A stretch of 64,000 nt of DNA from assembly GCF_001983935.1 (NCBI RefSeq), contig NZ_CP017641.1, forward strand, positions 7,428,001 to 7,492,000. Direction: 5' to 3'. This stretch comes from Fuerstiella marisgermanici (GTDB lineage: Bacteria > Planctomycetota > Planctomycetia > Planctomycetales > Planctomycetaceae). The translations under genes were made by a program, and so were the position numbers. Below the pieces are notes generated by a model. That model was not told the DNA's origin. It saw nothing but the letters and a program-made list of their open reading frames with translations, and did no database searches. Below are positions 26,747 to 35,758 of this stretch, piece by piece (within the stretch, counting starts at the first letter, position 1; the number at the start of each line of letters is the position of its first letter).

Positions 26747-28135
26747 TTAATTCTCGACTCGCCATGCTTTGGTGATTCGTCCCCTCATCATTGCCGTAAA
26801 CACAGCCGCAACAGATGCCAATATGCCAAAGCCAAGCTGGTGTGCTGCCAAGCTTGATTCAAACAAGAGCAGGCACGGAATGATCATGCTCATTCCCATC
26901 GATGCTACCAGGATTCCCCATGCTGACTTATCTTTAATGCCCAGGTACCAGCATTGACAGACTGTTCGGCACCAGATACCCAGGACGAACCCAATGCCGC
27001 GCCAATACGGATCCGACGTGTTCAGGAATACCAGCAGTACTGGCAAACATGCGGCCAAGCAGCATCGCAGGATCTCAACGTTTTGGTCCAGTGACCACAA
27101 TGCTTTGACAAGAATGGTGTTCATTACTTCACCACCGATCGCCGCAAGTAAGATCACCAGCCACAGTCGTGACCCATCAAACGCATCTGTGAAAATAAAT
27201 GGAATCACTGGCGTAAAGAAGAGCAGTCCACATATCGCTATGTAGGCGAGGGCAGCGATCCATGCGATTGGAATGACGATAGTTGTAACAACGCGACGAA
27301 TGCCATGATAGCCTTCAGTTTCGCGCACTCTGCCAAGGGCCGGAAAAACAGTTGGTGCAACCCAGCTCAACGGTTGCTGGAGGAGGCCCGACAAGCGGAA
27401 CGCCAGCCCAACGTGGCCTAGCATGCTTGGCGTGGCGCCTGCTGAAGCCATCGCAAGAATAAAGAAGGCTGGGCTTAAAGCGTAGTTTGCCCCAACGGCC
27501 AAAGTGTTCGGAGTTGCGATGGACGCACAATCTGTCAATCGAAAATCGCGCAGATCGAGTGTCAGCTTGTCGGAGGCAAGTCGGCAGTAAGCCCAAATGG
27601 CAGGTGCCATCAATGCGACAAGATGGGCCGCACATAGTTGTGCGTATGACACCTCTGGGCAACGCACCGCGAGAACAATACAGAAAATCGAAAAAATTGC
27701 TCGGTCCGCAAAGCTTGCGATTGCGTAGTCTCTAAATGCTTCAGCACATTGCAGTCCTGTGCGAATGCAAATGTTCAACACTGTCGCAACCGCAATAACG
27801 GTGATCCAGATATAGGAAAGTGGCTCCGATTCTTCCGCACATAGCATGACGATTAGGGGGACGAGAAGTACCGTTGCGATGACTGATAGCAAGGTCGTTG
27901 CGAAAAACACACGACCAATTTTATGATCGCGAATGTGTGATCGGGTTCCCTGCTGAATCAGATAGACGTTGAAGCCGCCACCACCCAGATTTGCAGCGCT
28001 GGTGCAAAACGCGAGGATGGCAACCCAAGCGCCATAGCGGCTGGCACCAAGGCAGGACGTTAGCGTCCACAACGCAACGGCAGAGCACAGCTGTCTGGAT
28101 ATTGCTGCTAACGCGAGTAGGGAACTGTTATTCAA
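26747..28135 (-). CDS. Wzx-type polysaccharide flippase (MOP superfamily)
   Basis: A polytopic membrane protein of 462 residues with about twelve to fourteen hydrophobic segments, in keeping with Wzx/RfbX transporters that move lipid-linked repeat units across the inner membrane. The N-terminal region (LGASRYGAWVAILAFCTSAANLGGGG) matches the shape of the family's first two helices. The only upstream start in reach is TTG, so the N-terminus is uncertain. It is the first of two flippase genes in this locus, and the two are clearly unlike each other. Confidence 0.76.
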   Translation of the reverse strand: MNNSSLLALAAISRQLCSAVALWTLTSCLGASRYGAWVAILAFCTSAANLGGGGFNVYLIQQGTRSHIRDHKIGRVFFATTLLSVIATVLLVPLIVMLCAEESEPLSYIWITVIAVATVLNICIRTGLQCAEAFRDYAIASFADRAIFSIFCIVLAVRCPEVSYAQLCAAHLVALMAPAIWAYCRLASDKLTLDLRDFRLTDCASIATPNTLAVGANYALSPAFFILAMASAGATPSMLGHVGLAFRLSGLLQQPLSWVAPTVFPALGRVRETEGYHGIRRVVTTIVIPIAWIAALAYIAICGLLFFTPVIPFIFTDAFDGSRLWLVILLAAIGGEVMNTILVKALWSLDQNVEILRCCLAACLPVLLVFLNTSDPYWRGIGFVLGIWCRTVCQCWYLGIKDKSAWGILVASMGMSMIIPCLLLFESSLAAHQLGFGILASVAAVFTAMMRGRITKAWRVEN

Positions 28136-28177
28136 GTCACCTTGCTATAGCTGACTGCACTGTGATTGCGTGAGTTA

Positions 28178-29098
28178 TCAGAAGTCAGTCTGTACGGTCG
28201 ATCGATGAATCCATGGCACCTTGTAAGCTCTAAGCAGTTGGGTAATCTGGGCTCGGTCTTCACGGTACCTTTGGCGAATCATAGCGGAGAACTGATCACT
28301 GGTTTCCGGTATGTTTACGTCTTTGGTGTTCAGTTTTCTGAGTTTTGATCCCAGATTCAATCTTCGAACTCCCAAAATTCGCCGGATGATTTTTGCAGCC
28401 ACAGCAACGATGGCGGGCGGCTTTCCCGTGATCTTTCCCAGAAGCTGACTTCTGTGAGCGTGAGCGCCATGGATTTTCGGAAAGTCCATTCTTCCGTCGT
28501 CTTTGATCTGCAAGAACTCCATCAATTCGGTGTAGAAGCGCCTCGGACGCTTGGCCCATTCGTCCAGCCAGCGAACGCAGATTTGTTCTGGCGGAAATGT
28601 GTCTAAAACACGTTTCACTTGAGGGACAAACTCAGCAAGCGCGGGATAGTTCAGCATTTTTACATCGGTGCAAAGGGGAGGGATGTTGTTTCCCTTTAGG
28701 CGCTCAGGGGTTAAGGACCACGCCTCTTCGATGGAAGTGACATCCTCGTACCCGGTGTATAGTGCTTGGTTGTGATAGGATCGAAGGTAGGCAAGCTGTT
28801 CCCGCAGCAGAATGAGGATGCGCGCGTCGGGGTTGTATTTGAAAATATTGCCTATGGCATCGTTCGAGTACAAGTGCATCACAGAGCCATCTCCAATCGT
28901 CGATTCGGTTGTTACGTGATGGAACAGCGATTCGTACTTTTCAGGTGAGTCGGCAATCTTTGTGCCATTGATGTCTGTGGCAAAAAAATGAGGTTCTTTC
29001 GATGAAGGAAACGCAATGTCAGGATGGCTGCCTAGATATTCCACCCAGGCTGTCGTTCCACATTTGGGGCCACCGATTATAAAGAAGTTTGTTGTCAT
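28178..29098 (-). CDS. PAPS-dependent carbohydrate sulfotransferase
   Basis: A 306-residue enzyme expected to move a sulfuryl group from PAPS to a sugar hydroxyl or amine. The ATG at 29098 was chosen because it places the 5'-phosphosulfate loop (GGPKCGTTAWVEYL) at residues 9-22, as in heparan-sulfate-type sulfotransferases; a longer reading would overlap the upstream gene. The 3'-phosphate region is likely ILILLREQLAYLRSYHNQ, with the Arg and Ser residues expected there. Next to the cysH gene and the secreted sulfatases, this points to a sulfated surface polysaccharide, but that is an inference. Confidence 0.85.
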   Translation of the reverse strand: MTTNFFIIGGPKCGTTAWVEYLGSHPDIAFPSSKEPHFFATDINGTKIADSPEKYESLFHHVTTESTIGDGSVMHLYSNDAIGNIFKYNPDARILILLREQLAYLRSYHNQALYTGYEDVTSIEEAWSLTPERLKGNNIPPLCTDVKMLNYPALAEFVPQVKRVLDTFPPEQICVRWLDEWAKRPRRFYTELMEFLQIKDDGRMDFPKIHGAHAHRSQLLGKITGKPPAIVAVAAKIIRRILGVRRLNLGSKLRKLNTKDVNIPETSDQFSAMIRQRYREDRAQITQLLRAYKVPWIHRSTVQTDF

Positions 29099-29118
29099 AA
29101 GTTCATTTGTGTAAGCTG

Positions 29119-30048
29119 TTAGCGTCCCAGTAACCGTGTTCTCATGGCGGATGGTAAAATGCTGACCGCCAGGCCGCCCACAACTCGATAGTCTGTGACG
29201 TAAAGTGGATAGGTCTTTATGGCCTTCCAAAGTGCGGAACGCGCGGCTGGGGCATCACCTAGTTTCTTCAGGAGTTGAAGCCCCTTGGTTCTGTGCAGGC
29301 TGCCCAGTCGCTTTGGGGCGAGTTTTCGAAGATCGTGTGACAGGTCAGGGCGGGAAAAAAAAGCTTCCCAGTAGCGAAGATTGTCTTGGTACATCATACG
29401 GACGTCTTTGCCCGTGTTGTAGCTATGGTCACGCATAACTGCGACCACTTCATCGACGTAATCGAATTCGAAGTGCATTGCCAACTTCAAGTAGATAGCC
29501 TCACCTTCAGCGCGGTAAGACTCATCAAGTTTCACTTTGTCAAAACAGGCCTTCCGGAACATAGGGCTGGCGGGGTAGACAAAATTTCCGTAACGGATCA
29601 GTTGTCGCAATACGTGCCCTCTGTGTAGCGGAAGGTTCACGTCTCTTGTTTCGCCAGTGTCTTCAAAAAACCTTGCGCCGCGGCCGTAAACCACGCCTAC
29701 AGAATCGGGCAGCTGTAGGAAACGTTCGACCTGAATTTGTGTCTTACGCGGCAAGTGCCAATCGTCGGACGGTAAGTACGCAATGAACTCCCCCTTGGCC
29801 ATGCTTATCGCCTGATTAAACACAGCACTTTGGCCACGATTTTCTTGGTTCAAGACTACGGTTACGCGTGGGGCATCTTTGAATTGTGCCAACACTTTCG
29901 CAGAGTCATCTATAGATCCGTCGTCGATGACGATTAGTTCTGTGTTCGGATAGGTCTGAGAAAGAACGCTTTCCACTGCTTTCTCGATATATCCAGCATG
30001 GTTAAACGATGGTATGAAATGGGTTACAAGGGGTAACGCTTTAGGCAT
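29119..30048 (-). CDS. Family 2 glycosyltransferase
   Basis: A GT-A enzyme of 309 residues. It opens with THFIPSFNHAGYIEKAVESV, then IVIDDGSIDDSA for the nucleotide, ENRGQSAVFNQAI and the metal site in YLPSDDWHLP (DD in place of DxD). The segment YGRGARFFEDTG and later regions agree with the WcaA-like GT2 group. A 20-base gap separates it from the downstream sulfotransferase and 2 bases from the upstream flippase gene, so these are co-transcribed. Sugar specificity unknown. Confidence 0.83.
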   Translation of the reverse strand: MPKALPLVTHFIPSFNHAGYIEKAVESVLSQTYPNTELIVIDDGSIDDSAKVLAQFKDAPRVTVVLNQENRGQSAVFNQAISMAKGEFIAYLPSDDWHLPRKTQIQVERFLQLPDSVGVVYGRGARFFEDTGETRDVNLPLHRGHVLRQLIRYGNFVYPASPMFRKACFDKVKLDESYRAEGEAIYLKLAMHFEFDYVDEVVAVMRDHSYNTGKDVRMMYQDNLRYWEAFFSRPDLSHDLRKLAPKRLGSLHRTKGLQLLKKLGDAPAARSALWKAIKTYPLYVTDYRVVGGLAVSILPSAMRTRLLGR

Positions 30049-30050
30049 GC

Positions 30051-31526
30051 TTAAGTCTTGGGTTTAGTCCCGGCAAATTTTCTGCGAATGAACTGAAGTA
30101 GTTGTATGGCTTCAGGTTCACGCATGGATTGCAGTGTCCAGAATCCAAGAACACAGAAAAGAGTGGCTAGTCGAGCAATGATAGTTGGGAACTGGGTCGT
30201 TAGGAAAGCAGCGACGAGGCTGCATAGAATACCGCGTATAATAATGCGGCTGGCACGACTGCTTGGCCAATAGCCGAATAGACGCCGGGCAAAACCAAGT
30301 TGTAGTAACACGTAGAGTGTGTGTGAGCCTGCGTATGCGTAGCAAATGCCGCTCAAGCCATGCTCAATTAATGTAAACTGGGAGAGTAGTAAGTAGGTGG
30401 CCGCCCGGCACAGGTAGGGGAATAGGTACGCTTTTAGGCGGTTGTTGGCGAGCATCGAAAGGCCAATGGTCTCACTTATTATTCGCAGAAGGTCGGCTGG
30501 TAGTAACCAAACAAGAAGCTCGCCGGATTGCGAGAAGTCTCGAGAGAACATGGCTGAGATTGCCAGTTCTCCCGTTGTTACTAATAGGATGACGACCGGG
30601 GGCACGAGCAGCATGTACAGTCTAAGCGCCTTGTCGAGCTGTATGTTTAAGTCCACATTTGACTTCGACGAAGCCAGAACAGGCAAAAGGTACGACGACG
30701 CAGATTCATACAGTATGCGAAGATAGACTGAAGATACCAGCCATGCAGCCGCGAATACGCCGTTTGCAGTCGTGCCGTACGCGGCGATGATCCATCGAGA
30801 AACGAGTATTGACGTTAGGATACTCGTAGGCATGATAATCATTGAGACGGCACTAAAGGATAGATTCTCGCCGATAATCGATATGCTGAAGTTTGCCATC
30901 CTGGGGATGACATGTCTAGCTCCGTGACTCCTGCACGCGATCGTGACATTCAAAATTGCCCTCGTTGCGTGATACACAACTAGGGCGATAGCCGCCCCGG
31001 ACACACCATGCGAATATGTCAGTATGCCGAATGTGACGACACTCAGTGCGTCAGCTGTGACTTGTGAAACAACGATTCCCTGAACGTTCTTGTACGCGCT
31101 CAAGATTCCCTTGTACATTCGAGCCGTAACTGCGAGCGGAACTGCCAACAGGACAATTAAGACTAAGCCGGTATGGTCATCATTTGGAAATAGCAACAAC
31201 GAAATGCTCTCTGCGCAGAACATTGCGACCAATGAGCCAGTCAGGCATATTACAGAAATGATGCATAGAAGTGTCGATATTTGTTCTCGTACTCGCTTTG
31301 GGTCATTATTTGCGTTTGCTTCAGCAACGTGCCGCACTAGGCCGTTGTAGAAACCTAGGCCAAACAGGAAATGGAGTAGGTTCCAAAGGTACTTCAGTTG
31401 GCTTAGGACTCCCATTCCAGCTGGACCAAGCACGACCGCGCCTATTTTCCCTTTGGCAATCTGAGAAACGATTGCAACGGCAGAGGAGATCGAAAGCTTT
31501 GCAACAGCTTTTGCGTGTGCGCTCAA
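30051..31526 (-). CDS. Wzx/WzxE-type flippase (second copy)
   Basis: A polytopic membrane protein of 491 residues with about twelve hydrophobic segments. The opening ISSAVAIVSQIAKGKIGAVVLGPAGMGVLSQ resembles O-antigen translocases of the WzxE group, as does the later block NGVFAAAWLVSSVYLR. Translation seems to start at a TTG that overlaps the TGA of the upstream acetyltransferase by four bases. It is probably the main flippase for the repeat unit made by the surrounding genes; the division of labour with the other flippase is unknown. Confidence 0.8.
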   Translation of the reverse strand: MSAHAKAVAKLSISSAVAIVSQIAKGKIGAVVLGPAGMGVLSQLKYLWNLLHFLFGLGFYNGLVRHVAEANANNDPKRVREQISTLLCIISVICLTGSLVAMFCAESISLLLFPNDDHTGLVLIVLLAVPLAVTARMYKGILSAYKNVQGIVVSQVTADALSVVTFGILTYSHGVSGAAIALVVYHATRAILNVTIACRSHGARHVIPRMANFSISIIGENLSFSAVSMIIMPTSILTSILVSRWIIAAYGTTANGVFAAAWLVSSVYLRILYESASSYLLPVLASSKSNVDLNIQLDKALRLYMLLVPPVVILLVTTGELAISAMFSRDFSQSGELLVWLLPADLLRIISETIGLSMLANNRLKAYLFPYLCRAATYLLLSQFTLIEHGLSGICYAYAGSHTLYVLLQLGFARRLFGYWPSSRASRIIIRGILCSLVAAFLTTQFPTIIARLATLFCVLGFWTLQSMREPEAIQLLQFIRRKFAGTKPKT

Positions 31527-32005
31527 TTTCGGTCCCGTAACTTACGCGCCGGGCTTCCGCCAAAAATTGTGAATGGCGGCACGTCCTGGATTACAACGCT
31601 GTTCGCGGCGATAATAGCGCCGTTTCCGGTTGTAACTCCCTTTAGGATAAATACTACTGCTCCAAGCCAAACATCATCGCCGATCTTCGCGGCACTAGTC
31701 CGGTAACCTTGGTCTCTGATAGGTCTCTCGCGACTTTCAAATTTGTGGTCAACATCCAGGATATAAACACCTGGCGCAAGCATGCAGTCGGCGCCTATTG
31801 TTACCTGCTGCATTGCGGTAATAATGGTGTTTTGGTTAACCACGGTGCGGTCTCCAATTGACAAGCTTCCGGTTCCTCGAAGTATGCAACCCTGTCTCAG
31901 GGTAACGTGCCTACCCAGTGTAAGGTCCCCATATACTTCAATTTGCACGTTTGGAGCGATAGCAGCTCTCTGACCCAATTCGTCAAATTGCCATGAGCGC
32001 AACAT
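31523..32005 (-). CDS. Hexapeptide-repeat acetyltransferase (WbbJ/NodL-like)
   Basis: A 160-residue left-handed beta-helix acyltransferase. Rungs are visible in APNVQIEVYGDLTLGRHV, IGDRTVVNQNTII and IGADCMLAPGV. The catalytic His of the class sits in LDVDHKFES, and the C-terminus GNGAIIAANSVVIQ followed by GSPAR is typical for WbbJ-like O-acetyltransferases. Its stop overlaps the start of the flippase gene by four bases. Although it lies beside the amino-sugar genes, it does not resemble the FdtC/QdtC N-acetyltransferases closely enough for me to assign that role. Confidence 0.8.
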   Translation of the reverse strand: MLRSWQFDELGQRAAIAPNVQIEVYGDLTLGRHVTLRQGCILRGTGSLSIGDRTVVNQNTIITAMQQVTIGADCMLAPGVYILDVDHKFESRERPIRDQGYRTSAAKIGDDVWLGAVVFILKGVTTGNGAIIAANSVVIQDVPPFTIFGGSPARKLRDRN

Positions 32006-32084
32006 GGCACGGAGGCGCCATCCGTAGCCTTTTATCGAGCGGTGGAGTTTGTAGATCCTGTTTCTAAGGATAATTATCTCTTCC

Positions 32085-33188
32085 CTAATCCACGTTCTCT
32101 AAAGCGACGACAGAATGGACCACTGCATCCACCTGCTCCGGTGACATGTGGGGACCGATTGGCAGGCTTATGACTTCAGCGGCAAGTTTTGATGCGATTG
32201 GAGTTAAAGGCAGGTTAGAGTCGATATATCCACCCTGGTCTCGACAGGCGATTGGGTAGTGAATCTGGGTTCCTATCCCCACTGCAGCAAGATCGTTTGC
32301 CCAGCCCTGTCGATCGTTATGTCTAATGACAAACAGGTGATTTGAACTGCGACATTCCGTCGGAATCGATTGCATTTCAAATTCTGCATTACGAAATGCC
32401 AGTCGGTACCGATCTGCAATCGACTGCCGGCGTTCATTCCACTTGTCAAGGACAGCCAGCCTGACGTTTAGAATAGCCGCCTGAACCGGATCAAGGCGGC
32501 TATTGACGCCAATCACTTCGTGGACGTACTTCTTCCTTGAACCATAGTTGGCGATCATTCTTGCCTTTTCTGCAATTGCGTCATCATCCGTAGTGATTGC
32601 TCCTCCATCCCCAAACGCTCCTAGATTCTTGCCCGGGTAGAAACTCCAACAACAAGTGGTTCCGAAGCTGCCAACTCGATTTCCTTCTAGGGTAGCACCG
32701 TGAGCCTGAGCTGCATCTTCGATCACCGGGATCTCGTGAGCGTCTGCAATATCCTTGATGGCTGTGATATCGCATGGCAATCCATACAGATGAACTGGAA
32801 CGATGGCCTTTGTCTTGGCTGTAATTGCACTTGCGATACCGTGCGGCGTCACATTCATTGTGCCTTCGTCTGGCTCAACAGGTACGATGGATGCTCCAGT
32901 CATGCTGACAGCAAGCCATGTCGCGATAAATGTGTGGGACGGAACAATGACCTCGTCGCCTGGCCCTACGCCGAAAGCTGTCAAAGCGATCGCCAAGGCG
33001 TCAAGTCCATTGCCTACGCCAATGCAATGTTTCGCACTGCAATATTCCGCGTAGTTTCGCTCGAATAACTCGACGTCTTTCCCGCCGATGTACCAACCGG
33101 TTGCAAAAGAACGAGAGACAGCATCGTCAATCTCTTCCTTCAGCTCTAAATAGGCTGGAAGAAGCTCTAGGAACGGGACATTAATCAT
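32085..33188 (-). CDS. fdtB: DegT/DnrJ/EryC1 sugar 3-aminotransferase (FdtB/QdtB-like)
   Basis: A PLP-dependent aminotransferase of 367 residues that, with the neighbouring 3,4-ketoisomerase, would form a dTDP-3-amino-3,6-dideoxyhexose in the cytoplasm. The ATG at 33188 gives MINVPFLELLPAY, the usual family start; longer readings run into the upstream gene. Typical segments are IGVGNGLDALAIAL, VPSHTFIATWLAV, IEDAAQAHGA and the PLP-lysine region WSFYPGKNLGAFGDGGA with the Schiff-base Lys. It overlaps the 3' end of the isomerase gene by eight bases, indicating translational coupling. The symbol is given by analogy and could equally be qdtB. Confidence 0.86.
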   Translation of the reverse strand: MINVPFLELLPAYLELKEEIDDAVSRSFATGWYIGGKDVELFERNYAEYCSAKHCIGVGNGLDALAIALTAFGVGPGDEVIVPSHTFIATWLAVSMTGASIVPVEPDEGTMNVTPHGIASAITAKTKAIVPVHLYGLPCDITAIKDIADAHEIPVIEDAAQAHGATLEGNRVGSFGTTCCWSFYPGKNLGAFGDGGAITTDDDAIAEKARMIANYGSRKKYVHEVIGVNSRLDPVQAAILNVRLAVLDKWNERRQSIADRYRLAFRNAEFEMQSIPTECRSSNHLFVIRHNDRQGWANDLAAVGIGTQIHYPIACRDQGGYIDSNLPLTPIASKLAAEVISLPIGPHMSPEQVDAVVHSVVALENVD

Positions 33189-33594
33189 TTGATGAGACGG
33201 CCTTGCAGAACTCATTGTAGTCTCGATAGTAGTCGTCTTCATCGTAGTGCCGTGAAGCAAGGACAAGGCAAACAGAACCAGATGAAAAATTATCAATCTC
33301 ACGCCACATCATTGGGCCGACAACAAGCCCACTGTACGAACGATTAAGGTGGAATTTTTGCTGCCCGAATCCATCGTCAAGCATCACGTCGAAACTGCCG
33401 GACATTGCGATGATAACTTGCCATAGCTGTTTATGAGCATGACCGCCTCTCTCCGCGCCGCCCGGAACGTCGTAGAGGTAGTATACGCGCTTGATGTCGA
33501 ATGGGATGTGTTTTCCCCCTTCGATGAACGACAGATTTCCCCGACGGTCTTCTATGCGAGGAAAACGAAGAAGGCGGCAGTCTTCAAATGGCAT
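33181..33594 (-). CDS. fdtA: dTDP-6-deoxy-hex-4-ulose 3,4-ketoisomerase (FdtA/QdtA-like cupin)
   Basis: A small cupin of 137 residues that isomerises dTDP-4-keto-6-deoxyglucose to the 3-keto sugar. The family signature is nearly complete: RGNLSFIEGG, RVYYLYDVPGGAERGGHAHK with the catalytic histidines His52 and His54, and MMWREIDNFSSGSVCLVLAS then YDEDDYYRDY at the end. An ATG at 33594 is preferred to a TTG four codons earlier. Whether the product is gluco (QdtA) or galacto (FdtA) cannot be settled by eye. RmlA and RmlB, needed for its substrate, are not in this window. Confidence 0.9.
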   Translation of the reverse strand: MPFEDCRLLRFPRIEDRRGNLSFIEGGKHIPFDIKRVYYLYDVPGGAERGGHAHKQLWQVIIAMSGSFDVMLDDGFGQQKFHLNRSYSGLVVGPMMWREIDNFSSGSVCLVLASRHYDEDDYYRDYNEFCKAVSSND

Positions 33595-33617
33595 ATGGCT
33601 AGTCAAGCAAATGAGGG

Positions 33618-34811
33618 TTAAATTTGACGAAGAAAAGCTTGTTGGTTGTTCTCAAATGCATAGTCAATCACAGTTTTTCCGTATGCGTCCCGCACTGTAA
33701 CATCTGCTCCAGCATCTAAGACTTGGCGCACTATGGCCTGTGCATTCCTTGAGGGGCAATCCTTAGCGTACATTAGCGGTGTGGTTCCTCTCAAGTTCGA
33801 TTGATTCACATCGGCGCCCCACTCTAACAGGGTTTCAATGGCTTCACTGTTGCCGTGATAGCAGGCGACCATTAACGGAGTCCAGCCATTTCGGTCTGCC
33901 CGATTCACTATCGAATTTAGCATGGGGTGGGAATCTAGATGCTCTGGCTTGTCTTCTGTTGTCCGGCACCACTGGTATAGGGAGTTGAATGGCGACAGAA
34001 TCAGGTCGACACTGCGGTCTCGAGTGTGAAGTACGGCAGTCCAGGCGCCGGTACGTTCTGTAGCACATCGTGACGAAACTGATGTTGAAATTGATGTTGA
34101 AATTGATGCTCCCATCACTTGGCCAACGTCCAGTTCGGGGTATTGATACTCGTGAAACATGAATGCTCGGAGAGAGCAACTCGCTTGCCAGGCGGTTCCG
34201 TTCGTAACTATGGGAGGGGTGCCAAAATCGACGTCGCGTCGCGAAAAGTAGGATGCGCCAGTGACTTGTTGAGGCGTTGGCGTGAAGCTTCCATCGATTA
34301 GGTCCTGAATCTTGGACGTAAGCAGCTCTTCACCTGTTTCCATAAGTTGAAAATACAGGTCGCGTGAACTCCAATTTGGTAAAATTTCCACGGCCTTCTG
34401 ATAGATCACGTCGCCTGTGTCAACTCCATGATCAATCTGATGAATCGAAACGCCAGTCGTGTTCGCTCCGTGAAGAATTGGCAGGACTGACGTCGCGACT
34501 CCCCGATATGCAGGCAATAGAGAGAAGTGGATATTGTAGAGTTGTGTTGTCTTGAAGCGGGAGGGCCGGAGAATTCGGTCAAATTCGACTGAGACGAACA
34601 TTAGGTCGTGGGAGTCTTCTGCTTGCTCCAGTGACCAAACTGGAACATTGTGCCGTTCTGCAACGAAAGCGATCGAAGGTTGCCAAGTGTGCTTTCCAAC
34701 ATCATCCCGATTGGGAATGACGCTCAGCTGCTTGTTTGTATAGCCCGAGTCTATGAGGTGGCGAAGTACGTTGCACGCGATTTGGTTTTTCCCAGCAATA
34801 CAGATCCTCAT
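33618..34811 (-). CDS. Sugar N-formyltransferase with C-terminal ankyrin repeats (QdtF/VioF-like)
   Basis: A 397-residue cytosolic enzyme expected to use N10-formyltetrahydrofolate to formylate an amino sugar. The catalytic triad of the formyltransferase fold is in place: Asn93 and His95 (YNIHFSLLPAYRG) and Asp131 (HGVDTGD). Residues about 305-397 form ankyrin repeats (GWTPLMVACYHGNSEAI, GTTPLMYAKDC, GADVTVRDAYGKTV). A formyltransferase-ankyrin pairing is known from QdtF of Providencia, which acts on dTDP-Qui3N, and this matches the two genes directly downstream. The linker (about residues 233-246) is encoded by a 12-bp tandem repeat that gives SIST units. The ATG overlaps the TGA of the upstream deacetylase gene by four bases. 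Confidence 0.84.
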   Translation of the reverse strand: MRICIAGKNQIACNVLRHLIDSGYTNKQLSVIPNRDDVGKHTWQPSIAFVAERHNVPVWSLEQAEDSHDLMFVSVEFDRILRPSRFKTTQLYNIHFSLLPAYRGVATSVLPILHGANTTGVSIHQIDHGVDTGDVIYQKAVEILPNWSSRDLYFQLMETGEELLTSKIQDLIDGSFTPTPQQVTGASYFSRRDVDFGTPPIVTNGTAWQASCSLRAFMFHEYQYPELDVGQVMGASISTSISTSVSSRCATERTGAWTAVLHTRDRSVDLILSPFNSLYQWCRTTEDKPEHLDSHPMLNSIVNRADRNGWTPLMVACYHGNSEAIETLLEWGADVNQSNLRGTTPLMYAKDCPSRNAQAIVRQVLDAGADVTVRDAYGKTVIDYAFENNQQAFLRQI

Positions 34812-35758
34812 AGCTGTGCCTCGCGGTGTTTGTCTGATGCCAACTTCGACATGGCGAAGTTTGATATACCGAGTTGGCTCGCAGCGTTGAGTATGTGACG
34901 CAGTCCCACAATCAACTCTTTTGTGTCGAAGCCCATGTTAAAAGGGTGTGTCCAAAGGTGGTACACGCCACCATGTTTGGCCGCGTAGTTCAGGCCTCGA
35001 ATGGCTTTGTTGACCCTTGCTTTCATGGAGACATGTTTGCCGACACCCATGAATGGAGAATAGAACTGCGACGCAGGAATCATCCACAGGTTATTGGCAA
35101 CAAATTCGCAATTCCTAACCTGAGGTGTCAGGGCGCACGCACAATCGATCCACCGCAGGGCGGCGGCGGGAAGCGTGCCGGGAAGGCTTTCGAACCAGCG
35201 AGCTTCCGGGCCTCGATAGGCATAGAAGTCTCGATCTGCAAGCAGGTCAAAATGGGCCTGATAGGCCTTCGGGTAAACAAAACTACGGGGCCGAGGCAAT
35301 TTTAGTTCGTCAAACAGCTCGATAAACAGGTCCAGCTCGTCAGCGAATTCCTGTCGGCCTTCTGGTTTCGTATTCACATACAGATGGGTGAGCGTGTGGC
35401 AAGCCAGTTCCTGAGGAACTGGACAATCCAGAATCCACTGCAGTACGTCTTCGGCGTACCAGTTCGGCACTGTTAGGTGATCCCCCGTCGGCACATCATT
35501 GTAGCGTGATGCCGCAAGCATCCGGTGTCGCTTCTGGCCACCCGGCTGTGCCATCAGAAGTGCGCCGACTGTGGCCCAGGTGGCGGATATTTCGAACTCG
35601 GCAAACAGGTCCAGCATTTGCCTGATCGCATCCCGTGCACCATCCAGCCATGGGCCAACTCTTGAGCTTGCAGGGCGACCGCGTGTTCCCCATGCGAGTT
35701 CAAAGTCCAGGGACACGACAAACGTGCCGGGGCTGCCTGAAGGTCGTTTGGTTTCCAA
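34808..35758 (-). CDS. Polysaccharide deacetylase family protein
   Basis: A 316-residue NodB-like (CE4) protein without a signal peptide. The metal-site Asp lies in VVSLDFELAWG, and the HxxxH motif is in ACHTLTHLYVN; RSFVYPKAYQ is the usual third block. The His later in the chain (WTHPFNMG) could complete the site. It would remove N- or O-acetyl groups from a glycan precursor in the cytoplasm or at the membrane. The start is a TTG and remains uncertain. Its stop overlaps the formyltransferase start, so deacetylation and formylation may act on related amino sugars. Confidence 0.8.
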   Translation of the reverse strand: METKRPSGSPGTFVVSLDFELAWGTRGRPASSRVGPWLDGARDAIRQMLDLFAEFEISATWATVGALLMAQPGGQKRHRMLAASRYNDVPTGDHLTVPNWYAEDVLQWILDCPVPQELACHTLTHLYVNTKPEGRQEFADELDLFIELFDELKLPRPRSFVYPKAYQAHFDLLADRDFYAYRGPEARWFESLPGTLPAAALRWIDCACALTPQVRNCEFVANNLWMIPASQFYSPFMGVGKHVSMKARVNKAIRGLNYAAKHGGVYHLWTHPFNMGFDTKELIVGLRHILNAASQLGISNFAMSKLASDKHREAQL

